Of a stretch of 13,966 nucleotides of DNA, positions 1 to 6,646 are shown piece by piece. The translations under genes and the position numbers were made by a program. The stretch comes from Bacillota bacterium (GTDB lineage: Bacteria > Bacillota > Bacilli > Bacillales_A > Planococcaceae): positions 1 through 13,966 of the forward strand of contig JAEXYZ010000052.1 of the NCBI GenBank assembly GCA_023405135.1, read 5' to 3'. The notes under the pieces were generated by a model, which saw only the letters and a list, made by a program, of their open reading frames with translations, ran no database searches and was not told the origin of the DNA. Each line of letters starts with the position of its first letter. Position 1 is the first letter of the stretch.

Positions 1-32
1 TGCTTGTAACAATAATAAGAATTGGACATTTT

Positions 33-162
33 GAAAATTGATTGGAGTGAAGGGGCGACTCCTGCGGGAACAGCCCGTGACTCGAGACCCCGCAGGAGCG
101 TAGCGACGAGGAGGCTTGAGCCGGGCCTGCGGAAAGCGTCCCCGGAACGGAAATCAATTTTC
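33..162 (-). repeat. GC-rich palindromic repeat, complete copy
   Basis: This 130-bp block is far richer in G+C than its surroundings. Its ends are an inverted repeat: GAAAATTGATT at 33-43 and AATCAATTTTC at 152-162. Inside, CTCCTGCGGG (59-68) pairs perfectly with CCCGCAGGAG (89-98), and CTCGAG (81-86) sits in the loop. A second copy in opposite orientation begins at about 13844 and is nearly identical except for a 24-nt slot (114-137 here). There is no transposase and no credible ORF. I recall similar sequences repeated in many Bacillaceae genomes, but I cannot name the family or its function. Read on the minus strand, it follows the 3' hairpin of the sigma/anti-sigma operon. Confidence 0.85.
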
Positions 163-167
163 TCAAT

Positions 168-229
168 AACAAATAAACACCATTTTTCTTATAAAGAAAA
201 ATGGTGTTTATTTGTTTTGTCCCAGCCTC
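168..229 (-). terminator. Long hairpin and GAGGCTGGGAC box 3' of the anti-sigma gene
   Basis: The arms 168-190 and 194-216 form a perfect 23-bp stem with a 3-nt loop. On the minus strand the hairpin is preceded by GAGGCTGGGAC (229-219) and lies about 50 nt after the stop codon of the anti-sigma gene. The stem is A/T-rich and only a broken T-run follows it, so it may end transcription in both directions, or protect the mRNA 3' end rather than being a classic strong terminator. The same box plus hairpin occurs 3' of ftsY (13780-13836) with a paired base change in the stem. Confidence 0.65.
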
Positions 230-265
230 TTTAGCGATTTTATAAACTTTTGTTTTTCGTTATAT

Positions 266-1102
266 TTAATTTATATTTCCGAATTTATCACAGCTAAATT
301 CAATCGTAAATGCCTTTTCGGTAGTTATACCATTATATTTATAAATTCCTTCGATACGTATAGAATATGTTTTGCCCCCATCTAATAAAGAAGCTTGAGC
401 AGAAGTTTGCTCCCATGTACCTTTTTTACTATCTAATTGAGTTGAAATATTATTAACTGCTACAAATAATTGACGGTCATGTTCTGCATTATATTGTGTT
501 TCAAATTTACCTGTTACTTTAATCTTTCTCATCATGTCGGAAAAGGACATATAGATTGGTTTTGTCGTCTCCCCATTTGTATTCGTTACAGTTTCTTCAA
601 GATATCTCGATAGTGCAGCTTTTTTTTCACGTTCCGTTGCTAAAAAATCTTCTACAATTCCATTCACCATTTTTTCATATTCTGCTGGTTCAACCCAATC
701 AGACTCTTTAAAATATTCGATTGGAGCAACCTCTAATCCAAGACCGAGTTTCTTTTCTGTGACCTTTTCCATTATTTCCTCATATTGCTCATAATATTGC
801 TGCTTTTGTTCCTCTGTTAAAGGTGTCGGTATTTTATTCGTATCAATTTCATTTACTTTATCTTCTTTAATTGGTGTCGTTACAGTGTTAGTAGTAGATG
901 TATTTGACTTCTCATCACCTATATATGTAATAGCGAATAAACAGGTTCCAACAAAAAGTGCAATGCTTATTACAACAGGAAAAAAAGAATTTTTCTTTTT
1001 AGTTTGCATATTATAGCGTTTATTCATTTTTTCTATAACATTTTGCTGTTGTTGAGTTGTATCGCCAATTTTTAATTGTAATTGTCGTTTAATCTCATTC
1101 AC
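266..1102 (-). CDS. Probable membrane-anchored anti-sigma factor
   Basis: This 278-residue protein is not recognised by close homology. It has about 37 basic, hydrophilic residues at the N-terminus, then KKK, then one hydrophobic membrane segment at about 40-61. The remaining 215 or so residues would be extracytoplasmic: a Glu/Lys/Gln-rich stretch with coiled-coil character (98-125) and a C-terminal part rich in beta-type sequence. It starts at GTG 1100-1102 after the Shine-Dalgarno GGGAGGTG, and overlaps the sigma gene stop by 8 nt. That overlap, the position directly after an ECF sigma gene and the topology together support an anti-sigma role: the N-terminus would hold the sigma factor and the outer domain would sense an envelope signal. 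I do not see an RsiV- or RsiW-type signature that I can name. It could also be another sigma-associated membrane sensor. Confidence 0.65.
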   Translation of the reverse strand: MNEIKRQLQLKIGDTTQQQQNVIEKMNKRYNMQTKKKNSFFPVVISIALFVGTCLFAITYIGDEKSNTSTTNTVTTPIKEDKVNEIDTNKIPTPLTEEQKQQYYEQYEEIMEKVTEKKLGLGLEVAPIEYFKESDWVEPAEYEKMVNGIVEDFLATEREKKAALSRYLEETVTNTNGETTKPIYMSFSDMMRKIKVTGKFETQYNAEHDRQLFVAVNNISTQLDSKKGTWEQTSAQASLLDGGKTYSIRIEGIYKYNGITTEKAFTIEFSCDKFGNIN

Positions 1103-1610
1103 TTGTTAACACCTCCCAATGTTGAGTAGATAACTTTACCTTCAGACGTTCTTTTGCCGATCTTAAACGATATTTAATTGTACTTTCTGATGTATTTATA
1201 ATGTCTGCAATTTCGCGTACTGTTAACTCTTTAAAATAATATAGAATGATAACTTCACGAAATTTAATTGGTAATGATAAAACAGCATCCGCTACAATCA
1301 ATTGTTCATCCTGCAAAATGAGTTGATTTTTTTGACGAATCGTTCCAGTAAAAACATTTGTTAATGTATGTGTTCTGTAACGCCAACTTTTTAAATAATC
1401 TTTACAACGATTAATCGCAATTCTTGTTAAATATGTTCTCAAACTTGATTGAGCTTGAAATTGTTCCTCTTTAATCCAATAATTAATAAATACTTCTTGA
1501 ACAATATCTTCTGCAGCGTTCCAATCCTTCACGTAAAGATAGGTTAGCTGAAGTAAATAATCGTTATGTTCATTAATAATGGATTGAAACCTTGCATTCT
1601 CTAGTTGCAC
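1095..1610 (-). CDS. ECF-type RNA polymerase sigma factor
   Basis: This 171-residue protein is the usual size for an extracytoplasmic-function sigma factor. Region 2 lies at about 8-45, with the typical AAEDIVQEVF run at 32-41 and the aromatic promoter-melting residues downstream. Region 4 spans about 110-162: LPIKFREVIILYY, then the helix-turn-helix LTVREIADIINTSESTIKYR (129-148) and a basic recognition end RLRSAKERLK. No region 1.1 or region 3 is present, as expected for ECF factors. The start is GTG 1608-1610, placed 8 nt after a strong Shine-Dalgarno (AAGGGGG). It is co-transcribed and overlaps with the membrane gene that follows, the standard sigma/anti-sigma arrangement. In B. subtilis, serine dehydratase genes lie on this side of recG, so the pair marks a departure from that gene order. 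I cannot assign it to a named subgroup such as SigM, SigV, SigW or YlaC. Confidence 0.88.
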   Translation of the reverse strand: MQLENARFQSIINEHNDYLLQLTYLYVKDWNAAEDIVQEVFINYWIKEEQFQAQSSLRTYLTRIAINRCKDYLKSWRYRTHTLTNVFTGTIRQKNQLILQDEQLIVADAVLSLPIKFREVIILYYFKELTVREIADIINTSESTIKYRLRSAKERLKVKLSTQHWEVLTSE

Positions 1611-1877
1611 GATTAAGTCCCCCTTCCACTAATTAGACGACTTCGAAACTAGGAAAGTCTAAAAAAGTAGAAATTAAAAATATTAAGCTAAGCTTCTGTT
1701 TTTTTATTCTTACATAATACTCTTATTCTTCGAGCGATTGTTCAACTATCAATGTAATTGGGTAGATTAAATTACTTTCTACCCGAAATTGAAAAAGTAT
1801 ATAATATTATTAAAATGTTCAGTGTGATTTATAAAAGAGATAGAGAAAGAAACGGAATTGAAGAAGGGGGAAGCTAA
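1611..1877. other. Divergent intergenic region between the sigma operon and recG
   Basis: The region is A/T-rich with no long ORF. On the minus strand, TTAGAC (1662-1657) and CGTC (1639-1636) are 17 nt apart, a loose match (4 of 6 at -35) to the TGAAAC/CGTC pattern of ECF-dependent promoters. It would fit autoregulation of the sigma gene but is weak. On the plus strand there is a sigma-A promoter, and just before it an inverted repeat GGGTAGA (1760-1766) / TCTACCC (1778-1784) with an 11-nt loop that could be an operator or a small hairpin. From about 1822 to 1877 the leader of the recG transcript is purine-rich. Confidence 0.45.
1789..1816 (+). promoter_or_regulatory. Probable sigma-A promoter for the recG transcript
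   Basis: TTGAAA (1789-1794) and TAAAAT (1811-1816) are separated by 16 nt. A perfect TATAAT (1800-1805) also lies here, but it has no good -35 box at 17-18 nt. Transcription would start near 1823, giving a leader of about 55 nt before the small ORF at 1878. The overlapping alternatives leave the exact hexamers uncertain. Confidence 0.5.
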
Positions 1878-1964
1878 ATGCAACAATGCAATAAAACTAT
1901 GCTCACTCCTGCAATAAAAATAATCGCAGCTAAATCTTTAGGAGTTGTATTGAAAGTTGAGTAA
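1878..1964 (+). CDS. Small 28-residue ORF overlapping the recG start
   Basis: ATG 1878-1880 is preceded at 7-8 nt by the run GAAGGGGGAA, the strongest Shine-Dalgarno in this part of the window. The ORF runs 28 codons to TAA 1962-1964 and overlaps the recG start codon in the sequence TTGAGTAA. The peptide begins MQQCNKTM and continues as a hydrophobic stretch with two lysines (LTPAIKIIAAKSLGVVLKVE), which could form a short amphipathic helix. It is not SpoVM, which is encoded elsewhere in this neighbourhood in B. subtilis and has a different sequence. The good ribosome site and the overlap suggest that it is translated and may pass ribosomes on to recG, whose own site is poorly spaced. A purely regulatory leader peptide, or a chance ORF, remains possible. 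Confidence 0.5.
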   Translation: MQQCNKTMLTPAIKIIAAKSLGVVLKVE

Positions 1965-4005
1965 CGTAATATTTGAACCTGTCACATCGTTAAAAGGAAT
2001 CGGAAAAGAGACCGCTGAACATTTAGGTGAAATGGGCATTTTTACGATTAACGATTTAATATGGACGTTTCCATATCGACATGAAGATTATCGATTAAAG
2101 GATTTAGCAGCCACTCCACATAATGAAAAAGTTACGATTGAAGCGAGAGTTGAAAGTGTGCCTTCAGTTCTTTATTTAGGGAGAAATAAATCAAGAATTC
2201 AAGTAACTGTATTAGCTGGCAGACATTTAATTAAAGTTGTTTTCTTTAACCAAAATTATTTGCGAACTAAATTAACTCCTGGTGCCATCGTTACCGTATC
2301 AGGAAAATGGGATCGAGGCAGACAAGTAATCAATGGTACATCCATAAAATTTGGTCCAAAAACCGATACGGTAGATTTCGAACCCGTTTATAGTTTAAAA
2401 GGCTCTATCCATCAAAATAAATTCCGTAAATATATGCGACAAGCTTTAGATGTAGCAGGAGAAGAAATGAAAGAAACTCTTCCACGGCATTTAATTGAGC
2501 AATATAAATTACTATCCCTCGTAGATGCGCTAGAAGGCGTGCATTTTCCAAAGGATGGTGAACATGCGAAACAAGCGAGAAGACGTTTCGTTTATGAAGA
2601 GTTGCTACATTTCCAATTGCGAATTCAAGCTTTAAGAAAAGCGCGTAAAGAAAATGAACGAGGACTTGCGATTCAATATGATTTAAAAAAGCTGCGTGAA
2701 TTTATTAAAACAATCCCATTTGAGTTAACAAAAGCACAGCAACGTGTCGTCAATGAAATTTGTAAAGATTTAAAAGAACCCCATCGTATGAATCGCTTAT
2801 TGCAGGGAGATGTTGGTTCCGGTAAAACGATTGTTGCGGCAATTGGGCTTTATGCAGCGGTTACAGCAGGTTTTCAAGGGGCGTTAATGGCTCCGACCGA
2901 AATTTTAGCTGAACAGCATGCAGAATCTTTACGAAATTGGTTTGAACCAATTGGTGTGCGGGTTGCACTATTATCAGGCTCAACAAAAACGAAAGAAAGA
3001 AGAGCGATTTTAGAGCAATTACATAATGGAGAAATTGATATTTTAATAGGGACACATGCTCTCATCCAACCTGATGTCGTTTTTTCTAATCTAGGGTTTG
3101 TTATAACAGATGAGCAGCATCGATTCGGTGTTGAGCAACGTAGAATTTTAAGGGATAAAGGAATGAATCCAGATGTTCTATTTATGACAGCTACTCCTAT
3201 CCCAAGGACTCTTGCTATTACTGCATTTGGTGAAATGGATGTTTCTATTATCGATGAACTACCTGCTGGTCGAAAACAAATCGAAACTCATTGGCTAAAA
3301 AATGAACAATTAAATTCGGTTATTTCTAAAATGGAGCAAGAATTACGACAAGGTAGACAGGCTTATGTAATTTGTCCGTTAATAGAGGAGTCAGATAAAT
3401 TGGATGTGCAAAATGCTGTTGATGTATATGAACAGCTTGCAACTATATTTCATGGTCGATATAAAATTGGATTGATGCATGGGAGATTACATCCAGATGA
3501 AAAAGATGCAGTCATGCGAGATTTTACGGAAGGGAAAATAAATGTACTAGTTTCCACTACAGTAGTTGAGGTTGGAGTAAATGTTCCGAATGCTTCCTTT
3601 ATGGTTATTTATGATGCGGATCGATTTGGTCTAGCGCAGCTTCATCAATTGCGCGGACGGGTCGGTCGAGGGGAGCACCAATCTTATTGTGTATTACTAG
3701 CAGATCCTAAAAGTGATGAAGGAAAAGAACGTATGATGTCCATGACACAAACAAACGATGGTTTTAAGCTAGCAGAAAAAGATTTAGAACTGAGAGGTTC
3801 TGGGGATATTTTTGGGAAAAAACAAAGTGGATTGCCAGATTTTAAATTAGCTGATTTAGTACACGATTACAGAACACTAGAAGTTGCAAGACAGGATGCA
3901 ACAAATCTTATATATGACGAAGCATTTTGGCAAAGTGATGACTGTTGGCATTTACGAGAAATGCTAGAAGAGACAGGTGTTCTTAATGGTGAACGAATCG
4001 ATTAA
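1957..4005 (+). CDS. recG: ATP-dependent DNA helicase RecG
   Basis: RecG is a monomeric superfamily 2 helicase that remodels stalled replication forks and branch-migrates Holliday junctions. The protein is 682 residues, the same length as B. subtilis RecG. The N-terminal wedge domain begins with LKGIGKETAEHLGEMGI, a helix-hairpin-helix-like start, followed by an OB fold at about 60-150. Helicase motifs are intact: Walker A GDVGSGKT (284-291), DEQH box (385-388), motif III TATPIPRTL, and motif VI QLRGRVGRG (about 564). The start must be TTG 1957 or later, because TGA at 1951-1953 closes the frame immediately upstream. TTG 1957 gives the family's normal N-terminus. The nearest Shine-Dalgarno, AGGAG (1940-1944), is 12 nt away and inside the small upstream ORF, whose stop overlaps this start by 8 nt, so translational coupling is likely. 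It ends before a strong terminator. Confidence 0.97.
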   Translation: MSNVIFEPVTSLKGIGKETAEHLGEMGIFTINDLIWTFPYRHEDYRLKDLAATPHNEKVTIEARVESVPSVLYLGRNKSRIQVTVLAGRHLIKVVFFNQNYLRTKLTPGAIVTVSGKWDRGRQVINGTSIKFGPKTDTVDFEPVYSLKGSIHQNKFRKYMRQALDVAGEEMKETLPRHLIEQYKLLSLVDALEGVHFPKDGEHAKQARRRFVYEELLHFQLRIQALRKARKENERGLAIQYDLKKLREFIKTIPFELTKAQQRVVNEICKDLKEPHRMNRLLQGDVGSGKTIVAAIGLYAAVTAGFQGALMAPTEILAEQHAESLRNWFEPIGVRVALLSGSTKTKERRAILEQLHNGEIDILIGTHALIQPDVVFSNLGFVITDEQHRFGVEQRRILRDKGMNPDVLFMTATPIPRTLAITAFGEMDVSIIDELPAGRKQIETHWLKNEQLNSVISKMEQELRQGRQAYVICPLIEESDKLDVQNAVDVYEQLATIFHGRYKIGLMHGRLHPDEKDAVMRDFTEGKINVLVSTTVVEVGVNVPNASFMVIYDADRFGLAQLHQLRGRVGRGEHQSYCVLLADPKSDEGKERMMSMTQTNDGFKLAEKDLELRGSGDIFGKKQSGLPDFKLADLVHDYRTLEVARQDATNLIYDEAFWQSDDCWHLREMLEETGVLNGERID

Positions 4006-4010
4006 CTAGA

Positions 4011-4044
4011 AGAACGTAACAATTTTTGTTGCGTTCTTTTTTTT
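4011..4044 (+). terminator. Rho-independent terminator of recG
   Basis: Arms 4011-4022 and 4026-4037 make a 12-bp stem with one G-T wobble and a TTT loop, followed by an unbroken T-run to 4044. It begins 6 nt after the recG stop codon. Its right arm and T-run overlap the probable -35 box and spacer of the fapR promoter, so recG and the lipid operon should be largely separate transcripts. Confidence 0.9.
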
Positions 4045-4057
4045 GGATATGTATACT
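4029..4057 (+). promoter_or_regulatory. Probable fapR operon promoter
   Basis: TTGCGT (4029-4034) and TATACT (4052-4057) are 17 nt apart. The -10 box is good and the -35 box is weak (TTG only), as its bases are shared with the recG terminator stem. The predicted start of transcription, about 4064, falls inside the FapR-like operator. Confidence 0.55.
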
Positions 4058-4061
4058 GGTA

Positions 4062-4078
4062 TTAGTACCAAGTGCTAA
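4062..4078 (+). promoter_or_regulatory. FapR operator
   Basis: TTAGTACCAAGTGCTAA is an imperfect 17-bp inverted repeat (TTAGTACC against TTAGCACT on the other strand). It agrees closely with the FapR box that I recall from B. subtilis, with TTAGTACC on one side and CTAA on the other. It covers the predicted transcription start, 5 nt after the -10 box and 27 nt before the fapR start codon. FapR bound here would block its own operon and release when malonyl-CoA rises. Confidence 0.82.
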
Positions 4079-4104
4079 AATTACATAAGTAGGTGACGAG
4101 TGAC

Positions 4105-4695
4105 ATGAAGCGAACAAAAAAAGAACGACAACGACTACTAACTGAAACAATCGAAAACAATCCATTCGTCACTGATGAACAGTTAGCTTCTCAGTTTGGG
4201 GTCAGTGTTCAAACCATTCGTCTCGATCGAATGGAATTAGCCATTCCAGAATTACGTGAACGAATTAAGGACGTTGCTGAAAAAAATTATGAAAACGAAG
4301 TAAAGTCACTTCCTTTAGACGAAGTAATTGGGGAAATAATTGATATTGAATTAGATAAACGAGCAATTTCAATTTTTGATGTAAAGGAAGAACATGTTTT
4401 TCAACGAAATGGCATTGCAAGGGGACATCATTTGTTTGCTCAGGCGAATTCATTAGCTGTAGCTGTTATTAACGATGAGCTCGCATTAACTGTAAAATCT
4501 AATGTTACCTTTTTAAAGCCTGTAAAAGCAGGTGATCGTGTCATTACAAAAGCAATTGTACTTGGACAACATAATGAAAAAAATCGAACATATATAGAAG
4601 TAGTATCAACAGTCAATAATGAAATTGTATTTAAAGGTGAATTTGAAATGTATCGCACGAAAGGCTTAGGTGACAATAATGAAATTAGCAATTGA
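4105..4695 (+). CDS. fapR: Malonyl-CoA-responsive fatty acid and phospholipid repressor FapR
   Basis: FapR represses fatty acid and phospholipid genes in Bacillales and is released by malonyl-CoA. From ATG 4105 the protein is 196 residues. The N-terminal DeoR-like helix-turn-helix is visible (FVTDEQLASQFGVSVQTIRLDR, about 21-42), then a linker helix with IPELRERIK. A hot-dog-fold effector domain includes the conserved IARGHHLFAQANSLAVAVI. ATG 4105 is preferred because AGGTGA (4091-4096) lies 8 nt before it; the GTG at 4093 lies inside that ribosome site. The last nine residues extend beyond the B. subtilis protein and run into plsX, which overlaps by 17 nt. The operator at 4062-4078 indicates autoregulation. 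Confidence 0.95.
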   Translation: MKRTKKERQRLLTETIENNPFVTDEQLASQFGVSVQTIRLDRMELAIPELRERIKDVAEKNYENEVKSLPLDEVIGEIIDIELDKRAISIFDVKEEHVFQRNGIARGHHLFAQANSLAVAVINDELALTVKSNVTFLKPVKAGDRVITKAIVLGQHNEKNRTYIEVVSTVNNEIVFKGEFEMYRTKGLGDNNEISN

Positions 4696-5668
4696 TGGTA
4701 TGGGTGGAGATCATGCGCCAAAAGCAATCGTTGAAGGTGTATACCTCGCTTTAGAAGACTTCCCGAACGTTGAAGTGCAACTATATGGACATCAACAAAA
4801 ATTACAACCGTTCTTAAAAGAACATAATCGATTAACAGTAATTCATTGTGAAGAAGTGGTTGAAGGGGAAGATGATCCTGCTCGTGCAGTTCGCCGTAAA
4901 AAGGATTCTTCAATGGCAAAAATGTTAGAAGCTGTTGAAGAAGGTCGAGCGGATGCTTGTTTATCAGCTGGTAATACAGGGGCATTAATGGCTGGTGGTT
5001 TATTTAAAGTAGGACGTATTGAAGGTGTTGCTCGTCCGGCATTAGCAACTACTTTACCAACATTAGATGGCAAAGGGTTTTTAATGCTCGATTTAGGAGC
5101 TAATGCTGATGCAAAACCAGAAAATATTGTCCAATACGCAATTATGGGTAATATTTATGCCCAAAAAGTACGAGGAATTGAGAAGCCTCGTGTTGGTTTA
5201 TTAAATATCGGAACTGAAGATAAAAAAGGTAATGAGTTAACGAAAGCAGTATTCAGTTTACTAAAAGAAGCTGACTTGAATTTTATCGGCAATGTAGAAG
5301 CTCGAGATTTATTAAACAACGTAGCAGATGTTGTCGTAACAGACGGCTTTACTGGAAATATGGTTTTAAAAACGATTGAAGGAACTGCCGGAGCAATGAT
5401 GTCGATGTTAAAAGAAGCATTTATGACTTCTGGTAAAACAAAATTTAGTGCTCTATTAATGAAAAATGAATTGAAAAATCTTAAAACAAAACTTGATTAT
5501 TCAGAGTATGGTGGGGCTCCTCTATTCGGTTTACAAGCACCAGTTGTAAAAGCACATGGTTCATCGAATGCAAGAGCGATATATAGTGCAATTCGCCAAG
5601 CATCCATTATGGTTGAACATGATGTAATTGATGTGATTAAAGCGACAATTGCTGAAACAGGGGAGTAA
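4679..5668 (+). CDS. plsX: Phosphate acyltransferase PlsX
   Basis: PlsX is a peripheral membrane enzyme that transfers the acyl chain from acyl-ACP to phosphate. The acyl-phosphate is then used by PlsY for glycerol-3-phosphate acylation. The 329-residue product begins MKLAIDGMGGDHAPK, the hallmark N-terminus of the family, and carries ARAVRRKKDSSM, ADACLSAGNTGALM, LLNIGTEDKKGNEL and NFIGNVEARDLL, all conserved. ATG 4679 is chosen because AGGTGA (4667-4672) lies 6 nt upstream; a GTG at 4670 is within that site. The gene overlaps the end of fapR by 17 nt, so the regulator and this first enzyme are translated from one message. FabD follows after 27 nt. Confidence 0.96.
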   Translation: MKLAIDGMGGDHAPKAIVEGVYLALEDFPNVEVQLYGHQQKLQPFLKEHNRLTVIHCEEVVEGEDDPARAVRRKKDSSMAKMLEAVEEGRADACLSAGNTGALMAGGLFKVGRIEGVARPALATTLPTLDGKGFLMLDLGANADAKPENIVQYAIMGNIYAQKVRGIEKPRVGLLNIGTEDKKGNELTKAVFSLLKEADLNFIGNVEARDLLNNVADVVVTDGFTGNMVLKTIEGTAGAMMSMLKEAFMTSGKTKFSALLMKNELKNLKTKLDYSEYGGAPLFGLQAPVVKAHGSSNARAIYSAIRQASIMVEHDVIDVIKATIAETGE

Positions 5669-5695
5669 TAGAGGGACAGAAAAGGGGATACAAAA

Positions 5696-6646
5696 ATGAC
5701 AAAAATAGCGTTTATTTTTCCTGGACAAGGCTCACAACAAGTTGGCATGGGTTTAGAGTTTGTTCAAAATAGTAACGAAAGTAAAGCGTTTTATGATAAA
5801 GCGAATGAAGCATTACAATTTGATTTATCAAAATTAATGTTAGAGGGTCCAGCAGAAGAATTAACTTTAACGTACAATGCTCAGCCTGCATTATTGACGA
5901 CTGGTGTTATGATTGCAGACAAATTAATAAAAGCAGGAATTCAGCCTGATTATACTGCTGGACATTCATTAGGTGAATATAGTGCCTTTGTAACTTCTGG
6001 AGCAATGTCTTTTGAAGATGCGGTTAAAACTGTTCATAAACGTGGGTTATTCATGAATGAAGCCGTTCCTGCAGGCCTTGGAGCGATGGCTGCAATTCTA
6101 GGTTTAGATGCTGATAGTTTAAGAGAAGTATGCGAACAAGTATCAGCACAAGGCGATACTGTACAGCTAGCTAACTTGAATTGTCCTGGACAAATCGTTA
6201 TTTCAGGTACAAAACTTGGCGTAGAAAAAGCATCTGTGGCAGCGAAAGAGGCTGGTGCAAAAAGAGCAATTCCATTAGTAGTTAGTGGACCTTTCCATTC
6301 TTCATTAATGAAAGAGGCTGCTGTGAAACTACAGGAAGAAATTGAATCTATTACGATTCAAACTCCGCAAATCCCAATTATTAGTAATGTGAAAGCTGAA
6401 CTTTTACTAGATGCGGAAGAAATTAAAAATGAAATGATCGAACAAGTATATAGTCCTGTTTTATGGGAAGATGATGTTCGTAAAATGTTAGAACTTGGTG
6501 TAACAACATTTATTGAATGTGGACCAGGAAAAGTGCTTTCTGGTTTAGTTAAGAAAGTGGATCGTTCGGTTAAAACATTTTGTGTATACGATGAAGCATC
6601 GTTAAATGAAGTAGTCGAATCTTTAAGGGGTGAGCAAATTGGGTAA
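5696..6646 (+). CDS. fabD: Malonyl-CoA:ACP transacylase FabD
   Basis: FabD moves malonyl from CoA to the phosphopantetheine arm of ACP, supplying the extender for fatty acid elongation. The 316-residue protein has the oxyanion glutamine in PGQGSQ (Gln11), the nucleophile in GHSLGEY (Ser91), Arg116 that binds the malonyl carboxylate, and His201 in GPFH. All four fit the spacing of known FabD enzymes. The start is ATG 5696 with AAAGGGGA 7 nt upstream. Its stop overlaps the preferred fabG start by 8 nt (TTGGGTAA). It lies in the fapR operon and so should be under FapR control. Confidence 0.97.
   Translation: MTKIAFIFPGQGSQQVGMGLEFVQNSNESKAFYDKANEALQFDLSKLMLEGPAEELTLTYNAQPALLTTGVMIADKLIKAGIQPDYTAGHSLGEYSAFVTSGAMSFEDAVKTVHKRGLFMNEAVPAGLGAMAAILGLDADSLREVCEQVSAQGDTVQLANLNCPGQIVISGTKLGVEKASVAAKEAGAKRAIPLVVSGPFHSSLMKEAAVKLQEEIESITIQTPQIPIISNVKAELLLDAEEIKNEMIEQVYSPVLWEDDVRKMLELGVTTFIECGPGKVLSGLVKKVDRSVKTFCVYDEASLNEVVESLRGEQIG

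Noticed and set aside
33..162. Insertion sequence or MITE, because of the terminal inverted repeats
   Set aside because: No target-site duplication is evident, no transposase is present, and the gene-linked orientation and attached hairpin fit a structured intergenic repeat better. A mobile origin is not excluded.
22..234. 70-codon plus-strand ORF across the left repeat module
   Set aside because: It starts at TTG without a ribosome site and its codons are those of the palindromic repeat and hairpin; the equivalent frame is not supported in the second copy.
1760..1784. Second FapR operator before recG (GGGTAGA / TCTACCC)
   Set aside because: The sequence and spacing do not match the TTAGTACC-type box; kept only as an unassigned inverted repeat.
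4440..4985. 181-codon minus-strand ORF across the fapR/plsX junction
   Set aside because: It is antisense to two well-supported genes, shows no family motif, and its leucine/glutamine-rich composition is what reverse reading of these genes gives.
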